Shown here: positions 12,424 to 23,762 of the stretch, piece by piece | Layout: every line of letters begins with the position of its first letter | Position numbering within the stretch: the stretch's first letter is position 1 | Assembly (NCBI GenBank): GCA_019454045.1 | Contig: SKCR01032772.1 | Location: 682,001-746,000 of the forward strand | Direction of reading: 5' to 3' | DNA length: 64,000 nucleotides | Source: Zanthoxylum bungeanum | Taxonomy: Eukaryota > Streptophyta > Magnoliopsida > Sapindales > Rutaceae | The notes under the pieces: generated by a model | The model's database searches: none | Told to the model about the DNA's origin: nothing | What the model saw: only the letters and a program-made list of their open reading frames with translations | Translations under genes and position numbers: made by a program

Positions 12424-13445
12424 ACGGCTCGGGTCTGCTCTTGTACCGCCGAGACTGATGTTTCTTTCCGGCTCGGGTCTGCTCTTATACCGCCGAGACC
12501 GATGTTTCTTTCCGGCTCGGGTCTGCTCATGTACCGCCGAGACCGATGTTTCTTTCCGGCTCGGGTCTGTTCTTGTACCGCCGAGACCGATATTTCCTTC
12601 CGGCTCGGGTCTGCTCTTGTACCGCCGAGACCGATATTCCTTCCGGCTCGGGTCTGCTCTTGTACCGCCGAGACCGATGTTTCTTTCCGGCTCGGGTCTG
12701 CTCTTGTACCGCCGAGACCGATGTTTCTTTCCGACTCGGGTCTGCTCTTGTACCGCCGAGATCGATGTTTCCTTCCCGCTCGGGTCTGCTCTTGTACCGC
12801 CGAGATTGATGTTTTTTCGGGCTCGGGTCTGCTCTTGTACCGCCGAGACCGATGTTTATTTTCGGCTCGGGGCTGGATTTCGTTCCGCCGAGGCCGCTTG
12901 TTTATTCGGCTCGGGGCTGGATTTCGTTCCGCCGAGGCCGCTTGGTTATTCGGCTCGGGGCTGGATTTTGTTCCGTCGAGGCCTTATGGTTTATTCAGCT
13001 CGGGGTCGGGTTACGTCCCACCGAGTCGTCTTCTTTGGACTGGGGATGTAACATCCCCCCAGTGCCAAGTCTTTCTTTTAGCTCGGGGTCGGGTTACGTC
13101 CCACCGAGTCGGATTCTTTGGACTGGGGATGTAACATTCCCCCAGAGCCAAGTCTTTCTTTTAGCTCGGGGTCGGGTTACGTCCCACCGAGTCAGTCTTC
13201 TTTGGACTGGGGATGTAACATTCCCCCAGAGCCAAGTCTTTCTTTCAGCTCGGGGTCGGGTTACGTCCCACCGAGTCAACTTCTTTGGACTGGGGATGTA
13301 ACATTCCCCCAAAGCCAAGTCTTTCTTTTAGCTCGGGGTCGGGTTAATTCCCACCGAGCCGTCCTCTATTAGTCTGGGGATGTGACATTCCCCCAGAACT
13401 AAATATTCTTCTCAGCTCGGGGTCGGGTTACGTCCCACCGAGTCG
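12424..13445 (+). repeat. Tandem array of hairpin-forming units in three families
   Basis: About ten units of 44 bp (12424-12860) share CTCGGGTCTGCTC and CCGAGACCGATG; about three units of 45 bp (12861-12995) have CTCGGGGCTGGATT and CCGAGGCC; about six units of 82 bp (12996-13445) have CTCGGGGTCGGGTTACG, CACCGAGTC and CTGGGGATGTAACATT. Every unit begins with CTCGG and has CCGAG about 20 bases later, so each can fold into a stem. The 82-bp units add a second stem, CTGGGG against CCCCAG. It lies between gag and the 3' LTR, a region known to spawn satellites in Tat/Ogre elements. Confidence 0.9.
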
Positions 13446-13668
13446 ATCGTCATCAGCATAAGGGCAAAGCATTTGCTCCACGGGTAGATATCGGGATCCT
13501 CGTTGACTGAGCACATGAAGGTGGCAGGAAAGACCAGATTTGCAGCCAAGACATTTTTCTCTGCTGTTCCTGGAGTAACCACCGACGGATTCATCGGCAC
13601 ACCATCTTTTTTTATAGTTCCCCGGCATCAACTCGCAAACTCGTTGTTACCGAGAACTAGGGGATAGA

Positions 13669-14434
13669 TGTTGATGGTGTTTTTAAGCACTATGATATTT
13701 AAGCAGCACGGGATGGGTAAAAGGGTAAATTCCCTTGTTGATCGAGATCATTAATACCGACCCGACCACATGAGTTAGGGGTCGAGCGCTTATGATCGGT
13801 AACCCGACCACTTAAGATCGGATGACCGGCCATTATCAGATCGACAACAACATTCTCAGTTCAAAATACCATCGTGACCGACCTCATGAAGACCGGGAAT
13901 ATGGCGGGATATGCTCCAGAAGATAAGTTATCCTACTTTCATGGGGAAAACTGATGAGTCAGTGTCCAAATAGGATAAAAGAAGTGAATGTAGTTTTAAT
14001 TAGGAATCCTTATGGGAAAAGGGAATAGTTTTGACTAGGAATCCTTATGGGAAAAGAAAATTGTTTCAACTAGGAAATTCTTGTACAAATAGGAATATGA
14101 TTTCTACACTATTATAAATAGAAGGGTAGAGTGTGCATAAGGAAAAAAAGTGAAAAGTTGAGATCAAGATCATTATTGTGAGACTTGTAAACAAAAGAGA
14201 GAGCTGAGAAGCGTGTTTGAGTAATAAAAATATCATCATTTTTGTGCCCGTGGACGTAGGTCGGACCAAGATCCGCCGAACCACGTTAAATCTCCTTGTC
14301 GATTGGCGTATTATTTGTCTTTTTGCTAAGTTTGCTTTTGGTCCCCCATAACCAAACAAATTCACTATTGAGGGAGGATTGTCTCGGGAGTAATATTCTC
14401 ATATTGCCCCTGAGACCAAAATCAGCCGTCAACA
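13669..14434 (+). repeat. 3' LTR of the gag-only element
   Basis: 766 bp, TG...CA. TATA box TATAAATA at 14113-14120. The few differences from the 5' LTR include a 4-bp indel in a GA-rich run and single-base changes. Confidence 0.9.
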
Positions 14435-14439
14435 CATAC

Positions 14440-15227
14440 TATAACAAGTTTAAGCATCGACTACACTTCATCATTGATCGTTTTCTTAACAATTCGATAG
14501 GTCAAAATTTCTTCATTAAATCGATGTCAAAACTCGATTGATTTTGATTAATTAATCAAATGATTTTATTTTTTTATTTAATTTCTAAATATTTTTTAAA
14601 AAAAAATTGAGGGATAATTTTATGTGAAAATGAAAAGAATGCTATTAGAAAAAATGAAAAATAATAATAATACATTTAAAAAATTATTATCGAGACATTA
14701 ACTTTGTTAAATAATGATAAATTTTTATTTATATTAAAACAATCCCTATTCATACGTACTTGACCAAAAATTTTAAAATCTTCATATATGAGTTTTGATA
14801 TTTTTTTTTTTAATTTTAAGCCCTACGAAACATCAAATTTACCATTCCTCATTAATTTAGGATCAATCCCCGATTATTTCTTGTTAATCGTAAATTACTC
14901 GAATCACTATTTTAATAAAAAAACTGTCGATTTTCGATTAAACTACACAGCACTTACAATCTTACTATAGTGCATTGCAATAGCTTGTTATTTGATTTAG
15001 AGATATTCGATTGAATTTCAAACTTGTTCTACTATAGTATTGAAAAAAACCTTATGTATTTCTAAAGTTTTTCTTAATATACAAATAGTTAATACTAATA
15101 GTTAAATTATCTTTTAGTTTTGATTATTAAACTCTGCCTACATTGAGATGTTTTTACTCTAACTAGAGTTTAAGGTGTAATATCTTTTCATAATTGATGT
15201 TAAGTTTGGTTAAAATATAAGGGTTAT
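14440..15227. other. AT-rich non-coding DNA
   Basis: No gene and no recognisable element. Long A and T runs; short open frames here have no protein character. Confidence 0.4.
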
Positions 15228-15726
15228 TGTAACATCTCGTTGAGGGCAGGACGCTACAGGCGGTTTACAGAAAGAACTCATCTCTCTAAGCCTCAAAACT
15301 AACGAAAATCAGACATGACGCACCCTAAAATTTCACAACCTAGAATACAGTCCAACACCAAAAACACGACTTGCAATAGACATTAAACATGCAAGAGAAC
15401 CTCCGGTTACTACGCAAGTCATATCAAATACCCATCATCAATATTAAGGCTATGTGCCCAAAACTATAAATACAAACCAAATCTCTCATTTATACACATA
15501 TAAAACATCATGCACAACACGACTCAAAACATAAACAAAAAAATAGACTTCTATACACATATACATTCCCCAGAATTCTAGAGTAAGTGACTGCAACTTG
15601 GATGATTCCATCGTCTCGAGTATGACTTTCCAAAAACTTATGTAGCCTACCGATTTGGTTGCCAACCTACAAAACTAGCAAATTGATTTGTTGTAAGTTA
15701 TGAAACTCAGTAAGTATCCACGCACG
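15228..15726 (-). repeat. Decayed LTR fragment, left part, split by the Copia insertion
   Basis: Begins TGTAACATCTCG and has the same order of features as the plus-strand reading of the LTR at 44770: a GC-rich head, AT-rich middle, AACTCAGTAAGTATCCACGCAC near the right. This suggests an old minus-strand Gypsy LTR. The Copia element at 15727 interrupts it; the host sequence resumes at 22576. Confidence 0.4.
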
Positions 15727-16132
15727 TGTTGGAAAAATGCTTATGAGTAAGCATTTTGAGGCTCAATTTTAAGCATGATCCACTTCGTGTTAGTGGTTCT
15801 TATTGAATGATTCGGATACTTCTCCGTGAGTACTTCGAAATGGTATATTCATATGCTTAAAATGGTGCTTGGGTGAATGAGAAATTGTTGCTCAAAGTTC
15901 AATTTTCTCTACAATTTTTCCAAGCCTTTTGTAATTCCATAACAACTAATTTAATTAGTTTGGTGGTTACAATTCCATAAGTGCTAATTTAATTAGCTTG
16001 GTGGTTACATAGTTTAATTTCCATTAGTGCTAATTTAATTAGCTTAGTGGTTACAACAATGTGTAACATCTCCCATTTATGAGATTTAATTGACAAGTTT
16101 ATTTCCATTAATTGAGATGTGTTTTATTTTTC

Positions 16133-16140
16133 TATATAAA
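16133..16140 (+). promoter_or_regulatory. LTR TATA box
   Basis: TATATAAA in the 5' LTR, with the same word in the 3' LTR at 21929-21936. It is the probable core promoter for the element's transcript. Confidence 0.55.
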
Positions 16141-16380
16141 CAACATCATTTCTTGTTTTCAGAACAGAGAATAAAAAAAAAAATAGATTTCTTGTTTTGT
16201 TTTACAAGGAGAGTTCAAACACTTTGTTGTTCGTTTGATGCGAGTTTGGTGGTGCCCTTGCTCGTGCGTTTTCCCGTTGTATCCTGGGAAACAATCGTCT
16301 CATGTTCTACTGCACCTACGGTAGGGGACGAATTTGTTTTAAGGATATTGTTGTTTTTCAACAAGCCTCGGGAAGGTGAA

Positions 16381-16680
16381 GCCTCAGCCTCTGCCATCTG
16401 CCTTCAGCCTCTGCCTCTGACTGCCAGCCTCTGCCTCTGCCTTCAGCCTCTGCCTCTGACTGCCAGCCTCTGCCTCTGCCTCTGCCTTCAGCCTCTGCCT
16501 CTGACTGCCAGCCTCTGCCTCTGTCTCTGCATTCAGCCTCTGCCTCTGCTGTCCAGCCTCTGCCTCTGCCTCTGCTGTTCAGCCTCTGCCTCTGCCATCA
16601 GCATCTGCCTCTGCCTCTGTTGTTCAGCCTCTGCCTCTGCCTCTGCTGTTCAGCCTCTGCATCTGCTCATCAGCCCCTGC
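16381..16680 (+). repeat. CT-rich CTGCCT minisatellite in the 5' LTR
   Basis: Imperfect repeats of GCCTCTGCCTCTG separated by ACTGCCA, TTCA or TGTTCA. The copy in the 3' LTR (about 22177-22470) differs in number of units, which is the main difference between the two LTRs. Confidence 0.85.
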
Positions 16681-16803
16681 TTCCGCCGTTAGGGTCTGAT
16701 CCGAAGTTTATTGTAATCCCTGTCATATTTGGATTTCCCAATTACCGTGTAATAATTGTAATAGTTTTACGTACAGTCTTAAAACAAATTCGACTCTGTG
16801 GAT

Positions 16804-19727
16804 ATGGAAATCAGTCCAAACACAGTAGATCCGAATATGGCAGCCTCTTCGGCTGGCCAGAATGTTGTGGCAGCCCCCGTGGCTGACCAAAGTGCAGTGG
16901 CAGCCCCTTCGGCTGGCCAACTTGCATCAGCCTCTGGGCTTAATATGGCAGCCGTTGTGGCTGGCCAAGGTATTTCTGCCTCAATGGCTAGACAACCTGT
17001 TGGACATGTGAGCCATGTCAATCCTGCTGCGGAAAAACCTGAAAAATTCAGTGGTCAGAATTTCAAAAGGTGGCAACAGAAAATGTTCTTCTACCTGACC
17101 ACGTTGAACCTTGCGAGGTTTCTAAAGGAAGATGCTCATGTACCCAAAGAGGGTGAGATTGATATCCAAGTCATCAGTGCCATTGAAGCTTGGAAACATT
17201 CTGAATTCCTATGTCGGAATTATGTGCTGAATGGGCTAAGTGATTCCTTGTACAGTGTGTACGCTGGAATGAAAACAGCTAAAGGGCTTTGGGAATCTTT
17301 AGATCGAAAATATAAAACTGAGGATGCCGGTACTAATAAATTTGTCGTAGGCCGTTTCCTAGAGTTTAAAATGATTGATTCCAAAACTGTGATAAGCCAA
17401 GTACAAGAACTGCAGATTATTCTAGCAGAAATTCATGCTGAGGGGATGAGTTTAAGTGAAACCTTCCAAGTAGCCTCGATAATTGAGAAACTACCACCTG
17501 GTTGGAAAGATTTCAAGAATTATTTAAAGCATAAGCGAAAAGAAATGAGCATTGAAGACTTGGTTCTTAAGCTAAGAATTGAGGAAGATAACCGAGTTTC
17601 TGAAAAGAGAGGAATGACTCATGAGGCCAAAGCAAATGTTGTCGAACATGGCCATAAGAACAAGAACCTCAAGAACAAATGGTCAAAGATGGGTCCTAAA
17701 GGAGGAGTTTCCAAGAAATCAAAATTTCAAGGAAAATGCTTCAACTGTGACAAAATGGGTCACAAGTCTTCTGAGTGCAGACTGCCGAAGAAGAAAAAGA
17801 AACAAGAGGCTAATGTGCTAGAAAACATGACTCAAGATGTTTCAGACATTAACCTTTCTGCTGTGGTTTCTGAGGTGAATCTGGTGGGTTCTAACCCAAG
17901 AGAGTGGTGGATTGATACTGGTGCCACTCGATATGTATGCTCAGACAAGAGCATGTTTTCTTCATTTGAGCCTGCTGAAAATGGGGAAAAGATATACATG
18001 GGAAATTCAGCAACATCTGAGATAGAAGGTCAAGGAAATGTGATTCTGAAGATGACCTCTGGGAAAGAGTTGACTCTGAACAATGTTCTGTATGTACCTG
18101 AAATACGGAAGAATCTTGTGTCTGGATCGCTTCTGAACAAGCATGGATTCCGGATGGTGTTCGAGTCTGATAAAGTAGTTTTGACTAAAAATGGGATGTA
18201 TGTGGGAAAAGGGTATGTAACTGATGGGCTTTTTAAGCTCAATGTAATGGTTGTTAAACCCAAAAATATCAATAAAGCTAGTTCTTCTGCTTACATTGTT
18301 GAGTATTCTAATCTTTGGCATGGTAGATTAGGACATGTTAATTTTAATTCATTGCGAAAGTTAATTAACATGAATCATATTCCCATTTTAAAATTGATAA
18401 CAAACATAAGTGTGATACTTGTGTTGAGGCAAAACTAACAAGATCATCTTTTCATAGTATTGAAAGAAACTCTGAACCACTTGATCTAATTCATACCGAT
18501 GTATGTGATTTTAATTCAATACAATCGAGAGGCGGTAATAAATATTTTATTACCTTTATTGATGATTGCACAAGATTTTGCTATGTGTATTTAATGAAAA
18601 GCAAGGACGAAGCTATAGAGAAATTTGTTCTCTATAAGAATGAAGTTGAGAACCAACTGAATAAAAGAATTAAGGAGTTAAGAAGTGATCGTGGTGGTGA
18701 GTATGTTTTCCCTTTTGAATCACTTTGTGAACAAAATGGAATCATACATCAAACCACAGCTCCTTATTCGCCTCAATCCAATGGGATTGCGGAACGTAAG
18801 AATCGTACCTTGAAAGAGATGATGAACGCTATGTTAATCAGCTCTGGCTTACCTCAGACTATGTGGGGAGAAGCTGTCTTATCAGCTAATTACCTTTTAA
18901 ATAAGGTACCACGGAAAGAAGCAGGGAAAACTCCTTATGAAATGTGGAAAAGAAGAGTACCTTCCTATAAATTCCTTCGAGTGTGGGGGTGTCTTGCCAA
19001 GGTAGTCATTCCTCCACCTAAAAAGGTGAAGATAGGACCAAAAACTGTTGATTGCATTTTCATAGGATATGCTCATAACAGTAATGCTTATCGATTTCTT
19101 GTGCATGAGTCTAATGTACCAGATATTCACAAGAATACGATAATGGAATCGAGGAATGCATCCTTTTTCGAATACGTTTTTCCTTGTAAAACTAATTCGA
19201 ATTCAGATGTGCACAAACGGGCACATGAGACTATCATTGAAGATAGTCAGGACCGAGAACAAATTAATGTTCCAGAGGATCAACAAGTTGTTGAACCTGA
19301 ACTAAGACGTAGCAAAAGAGCTAGAACGGAAAAATCATTTGGTCCAGATTTTCTGACATTTTTGCTAGAGAATGATCCTCAAAGCTATAACGAAGCTGTA
19401 AGGTCAGCTGATGGTGCCTTGTGGAAAGATGCCATCAATAGTGAAATTGAATCCATCTTACAAAATCACACCTGGGAGTTAGTGAATCTTCCTCCAGGAT
19501 GTAAACCTTTAGGGTCCAAGTGGATTTTCAAAAGGAAAATAAAGGCAGATGGATCAATTGACAAGTACAAAGCAAGACTAGTAATTAAAGGTTATAGACA
19601 ACGTGAAGGTCTTGATTACTTTGATACTTATTCTCCTGTAACGAGAATAAATTCCATAAGGATGATACTAGCGATTGCAGCGTTGCGCAATCTTGAGGTA
19701 CATCAGATGGATGTGAAAACAGCCTTT

Positions 19728-19760
<33 letters not shown>

Positions 19761-20723
19761 GAACAACCTGAAGGTTTTATAGCTCCATGACAAGAAAAGA
19801 AAGTCTGTAAGTTAGTTAAATCCTTGTATGGATTGAAACAAGCCCCGAAACAGTGGCATAAAATGTTTGATGACACCATGTTGGCAAATGGTTTCAAAAT
19901 CAATGAATGTGATAAATGCATTTATGTCAGAGAGACAGAAGTTGGCTATGTCATTTTATGTCTCTACGTTGATGACATACTGATTGTCGGGAGTAATGTC
20001 AAAATGGTGAAATCTACCAAGAATATGCTGAAATCCAAGTTTGACATGAAAGACATGGGTCTTGCAGATGTCATTCTGGGAATAAAGATCTCGAGAAGTC
20101 CAGATGGACTTATCCTTGATCAGTCGCACTATGTGGACAAAATTCTTGGTAAATTCAACGATGATGATTCAGCTGTGGCTAGAACTCCTTTAGATGTGAG
20201 TTTACACCTATCAAAGAATAGGGGAGATGGTATATCTCAAGTAGAATACTCTAGAGTGATCGGGAGTTTGATGTATCTTTCGAGTTGTACAAGGCCTGAT
20301 ATAGCCTGTACAGTAAATAAGCTCAGCAGATATACGAGTAATCCAGGGGTTGATCACTGGAAAGCAATAGTGAGAGTACTTAGGTACTTACGTTTTACTC
20401 GTAATTATGGGTTGCACTATCATAGATATCCAGCTGTAGTCGAAGGATACAGTGATGCTAATTGGATATCTGACATGAAAGACTCAAAGTCTACTAGTGG
20501 TTATGTGTTTACACTAGCAGGTGCAGCTATATCATGGAAATCCTCCAAACAGACTGTGATAGCCAGATCTACAATGGAATCAGAATTCATTGCATTAGAC
20601 AAGTGTGCTGAAGAAGCAGAATGGCTTCGAAATTTTCTAGAGGATATTCTAAGTTGGCCTAAGCCAGTGCCAGCAATTTGCATTCATTGCGATAGTCAAT
20701 CTGCAATTGGAAGGGCACATAAC

Positions 20724-20764
<41 letters not shown>

Positions 20765-20915
20765 CAATACCGTTAGACAATTACTCTCTACTGGAGTTAT
20801 TTCGATTGACTATGTAAAGTCAAAGGATAACATTGCGGATCCGCTAACCAAAGGGTTAAATAGAGAGTTAGTTGTGAAATCATCGAGGGGAATGGGACTG
20901 AAGCCCATTAGATAA
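16804..20915 (+). pseudogene. Copia gag-pol polyprotein with one frameshift and one internal stop
   Basis: Start chosen at ATG 16804 (MEISPNTVD). The N-terminus has an Ala-rich repeat built on SAGQ/VAGQ. Gag follows ([18 protein letters not shown]), a zinc knuckle [14 protein letters not shown] at about 17738, the protease motif WWIDTGAT at about 17907, the pre-integrase [11 protein letters not shown], the integrase core (TFIDDCTRF, then SDRGGEY and NGIAERKNRTLKEM), reverse transcriptase (MDVKTAFLNGDLDEEIYMEQ and [11 protein letters not shown]), and RNase H ending MGLKPIR. Near 18393 one base is missing, shifting frame; TGA at 19788-19790 replaces a sense codon just before the RT core. Otherwise all domains are open, so this copy died very recently or is a defective member of an active family. 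Confidence 0.9.
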
Positions 20916-21522
20916 ATGTTTATTACGAAGGAAAACCCAACCATGTTGACTGGAGATCCCAAGATCTAGGTTCAATGGGACAACCTACTCGTAAAAGACA
21001 TAATTGGATCACTGTGGGGGGTTACCCTCTAGTCCATTCCTATGATGAAATGAAACAGTGATGCTCGTATGGTTAGAGGTTAAGCAAAAGCTTTTAATGA
21101 TTCTTATGCGTCGGGAATCCGAGCAGAGTATTACGAGATACTCTTAAATAAGAAATCACCTATGTGAGAGAGAAGTGGGGCCGCTTCAAAGGGAATTGTA
21201 CGGGGCACAATTTTTAGAAACTCTTGCAGAACCAGGTAGATGTTCATGGCCAAAATGAACATAATAATGAGAACTCAAATGTGTAGGTAAAATATCTGTG
21301 TGATATGTGTTCTCCAATTACATGAACGGTAGTACAGTTCAATGACATCGCGTCAACTGTCAGCCAGTAATGAGATATATTTTCACAGGGGAAGGTTCAA
21401 AGGCTGAGGCCTACCTATCCTATGCAGGTGTTGAACCGTTGAACTCTTCTAGGTCAAAATAAAATGTATTATAAAATATTTTTATTTGACGATTTTTCGC
21501 CAATTTCATTCATGTGGGGGAT

Positions 21523-22570
21523 TGTTGGAAAAATGCTTATGAGTAAGCATTTTGAGGCTCAATTTTAAGCATGATCCACTTCGTGTTAGTGGTTCTTATT
21601 GAATGATTCGGATACTCCTCCGTGAGTACTTCGAAATGGTATATTCATATGCTTAAAATGGTGCTTGGGTGAATGAGAAATTGTTGCTCAAAGTTCAATT
21701 TTCTCTACAATTTTTCCAAGCCTTTTGTAATTCCATAACAACTAATTTAATTAGTTTGGTGGTTACAATTCCATAAGTGCTAATTTAATTAGCTTGGTGG
21801 TTACATAGTTTAATTTCCATTAGTGCTAATTTAATTAGCTTAGTGGTTACAACAATGTGTAACATCTCCCATTTATGAGATTTAATTGACAAGTTTATTT
21901 CCATTAATTGAGATGTGTTTTATTTTTCTATATAAACAACATCATTTCTTGTTTTCAGAACAGAGAATAAAAAAAAAAATAGATTTCTTGTTTTGTTTTA
22001 CAAGGAGAGTTCAAACACTTTGTTGTTCGTTTGGTGCGAGTTTGGTGGTGCCCTTGCTCGTGCGTTTTCCCGTTGTATCCTGGGAAACAATCGTCTCATG
22101 TTCTACTGCACCTACGGTAGGGGACGAATTTGTTTTAAGGATATTGTTGTTTTTCAACAAGCCTCGGGAAGGTGAAGCCTCAGCCTCTGCCATCTGCCTT
22201 CAGCCTCTGCCTCTGACTGCCAGCCTCTGCCTCTGCCTTCAGCCTCTGCCTCTGACTGCCAGCCTCTGCCTCTGCCTCTGCCTCTGCCTCTGCCTCTGAC
22301 TGCCAGCCTCTGCCTCTGTCTCTGCCTTCAGCCTCTGCCTCTGCTGTCCAGCCTCTGCCTCTGCCTCTGCTGTTCAGCCTCTGCCTCTGCCATCAGCATC
22401 TGCCTCTGCCTCTGCTGTTCAGCCTCTGCCTCTGCCTCTGCTGTTCAGCCTCTGCATCTGCTCATCAGCCCCTGCTTCCGCCGTTAGGGTCTGATCCGAA
22501 GTTTATTGTAATCCCTGTCATATTTGGATTTCCCAATTACCGTGTAATAATTGTAATAGTTTTACGTACA
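21523..22570 (+). repeat. 3' LTR of the young Copia element
   Basis: 1048 bp, TG...CA, nearly identical to the 5' LTR apart from isolated substitutions and indels in the CTGCCT repeat. TATA box at 21929-21936. Confidence 0.9.
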
Positions 22571-22575
22571 ACACG

Positions 22576-22611
22576 TACCATAAAAGCAAAAATAATTTGA
22601 AAATAGAATAA

Positions 22612-22645
<34 letters not shown>

Positions 22646-23060
22646 TTGGTTATTTATCAGAAAACCTTTTAGACTTCATTCCATACTTTACATTCTCTTT
22701 ATACAAAGTCTACGAAATATACTTACATAAATCAATTCAGAAACTGAGTTCATAAAGCATACAAAATACAAAATCGAAACTTTAAATAAAACTATAATGT
22801 CCAAAATGTTTGCATTCTGAAATTAAATTCATTTATCAAATAATCAAAAATGAAGCATATTTGAAATATCATCACATCGGAAAGTTTAAAACTTCATTTT
22901 GATAACAAGTCAAGCATAAATCTTTTATACGAATAACTTTTCAAACGATCCAGAACCAAATCACATTTACATACTCAAAAGCTTACCTTGTACAGGTTTC
23001 CAAATCTTCTACGTAATAATTACTACATATCGACAAAAGCAAATTGATTAAGGAGACACA
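22576..23060 (-). repeat. Decayed LTR fragment, right part
   Basis: Continuation of the AT-rich host sequence split by the Copia element. It includes a TA microsatellite (about 22615-22640) and CTTACCTTGTACAGGTTTCC, which recalls the end part of Gypsy LTRs in this orientation. The outer edge cannot be placed. Confidence 0.35.
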
Positions 23061-23289
23061 CACACACACACACATGTATATCAGAGACGGGCGAGAGAAA
23101 CATCCAAAACATACTTACACAGACCATAAACCGCAAATCGACACGACCAACCGAAACTCGTACAAGACTCATTACCTATTTTAGAATATATATATGAGAT
23201 GAATTTCGTTTGAACGGATGCCCTAACCAAAACTATTATGACACGAACTAAAACATCAACCAAATTGATTACACACACATTATTATTAC

Positions 23290-23700
23290 AGATACGACGA
23301 AGTCAATCTCTCCCATAATCAGAAACGGAAAACATAATACAAATCATGCATAGCCAATCTCATCCACAATCAGAAATAGAACTCATAATACAAATTCATA
23401 TAGCGAATCTCATCCATAATCAGAAACAGAACACATTATATAAATCCATACAATCAATCTCATCCATAATAAGAAACGGAACTCATAATACAAATTCATA
23501 CAGTCAATCTCATCCATAATAAAAAAACAAAACTTATAATATAAATTTATGCAGTCAATCTTATCCACCATTAGATACGAAAATCATAAAATAAATTTCA
23601 TACAGTCAATCTCATCTACAATCAGAAATAAAAATCATAATACAAATTCATACAGTCAATCATATCCACAATCAGAAACAGAAAAGATAATCAATTTAAT
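23290..23700. repeat. Minisatellite, unit about 58 bp, seven to eight copies
   Basis: Units share CAATCTCATCCATAATCAGA, then GAAACGGAACTCATAATAC and AAATTCATACAG. The copies differ by several bases each, so the array is not recent. A CA microsatellite precedes it at about 23056-23074. Confidence 0.8.
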
Positions 23701-23762
23701 CTCTTTTTTTTTTTTGAAAATATATTAGAAAATCAGTCTTTTTAAAATACTTCAGAAAACTA

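Larger units (their letters stand above)
9857..14434 (+). mobile_element. Gag-only LTR retrotransposon (TR-GAG-like, Ty3/Gypsy Tat-like gag), 4578 bp
   Basis: A complete non-autonomous LTR element with two near-identical LTRs (9857-10627 and 13669-14434), TG...CA ends and a 5-bp target duplication CATAC (9852-9856, 14435-14439). The PBS directly after the 5' LTR (10629-10646) reads TTGGCGCCGTCTGGGGAA; the TGGCGCCGT core is the type used by Athila/Tat Gypsy elements. A purine-rich tract (AGGGGATAGA) precedes the 3' LTR. Inside are a broken gag and a long array of tandem repeats; no protease, reverse transcriptase, RNase H or integrase is present. This layout matches the TR-GAG class, mobilised by enzymes of other elements. 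Confidence 0.85.
15727..16775 (+). repeat. 5' LTR of the young Copia element
   Basis: 1049 bp. A TATA box, TATATAAA, lies at 16133-16140. Downstream, 16381-16680 is a run of imperfect CAGCCTCTGCCTCTG repeats. The words TTAATTTAATTAG and GGTGGTTACA are repeated three times at about 15945-16050. The long open frame across this LTR (16090-16692) is a by-product of the CT-rich repeats. Confidence 0.9.
15727..22570 (+). mobile_element. Nearly intact Ty1/Copia retrotransposon, 6.8 kb
   Basis: LTRs at 15727-16775 and 21523-22570, both TG...CA and almost identical. Flanks GCACG (15722-15726) and ACACG (22571-22575) form a 5-bp target duplication with one change. A polypurine tract, GTGGGGGAT, sits before the 3' LTR. 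The order gag, protease, integrase, reverse transcriptase, RNase H is that of Copia. The polyprotein is broken only by one frameshift near 18393 and one TGA at 19788. The segment after the 5' LTR (16776 on) does not contain the usual TGGTATCAGAGC primer site. Confidence 0.92.

Noticed and set aside
12379..13372. Several overlapping open frames of 60-251 codons on both strands.
   Set aside because: They arise because the tandem units lack stops in several frames at once; the proteins are simple repeats of SGLLLYRRD-type text with no domain.
16090..16692. A 200-codon frame in the 5' Copia LTR and its shorter twin at 21886-22299.
   Set aside because: Most of it translates the CTGCCT repeat; it lies in LTRs, and the reading length changes with the number of repeats.
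23290..23700. A CRISPR-like array.
   Set aside because: Repeats and spacers are not distinct, the units diverge throughout, and the DNA is from a plant nucleus.
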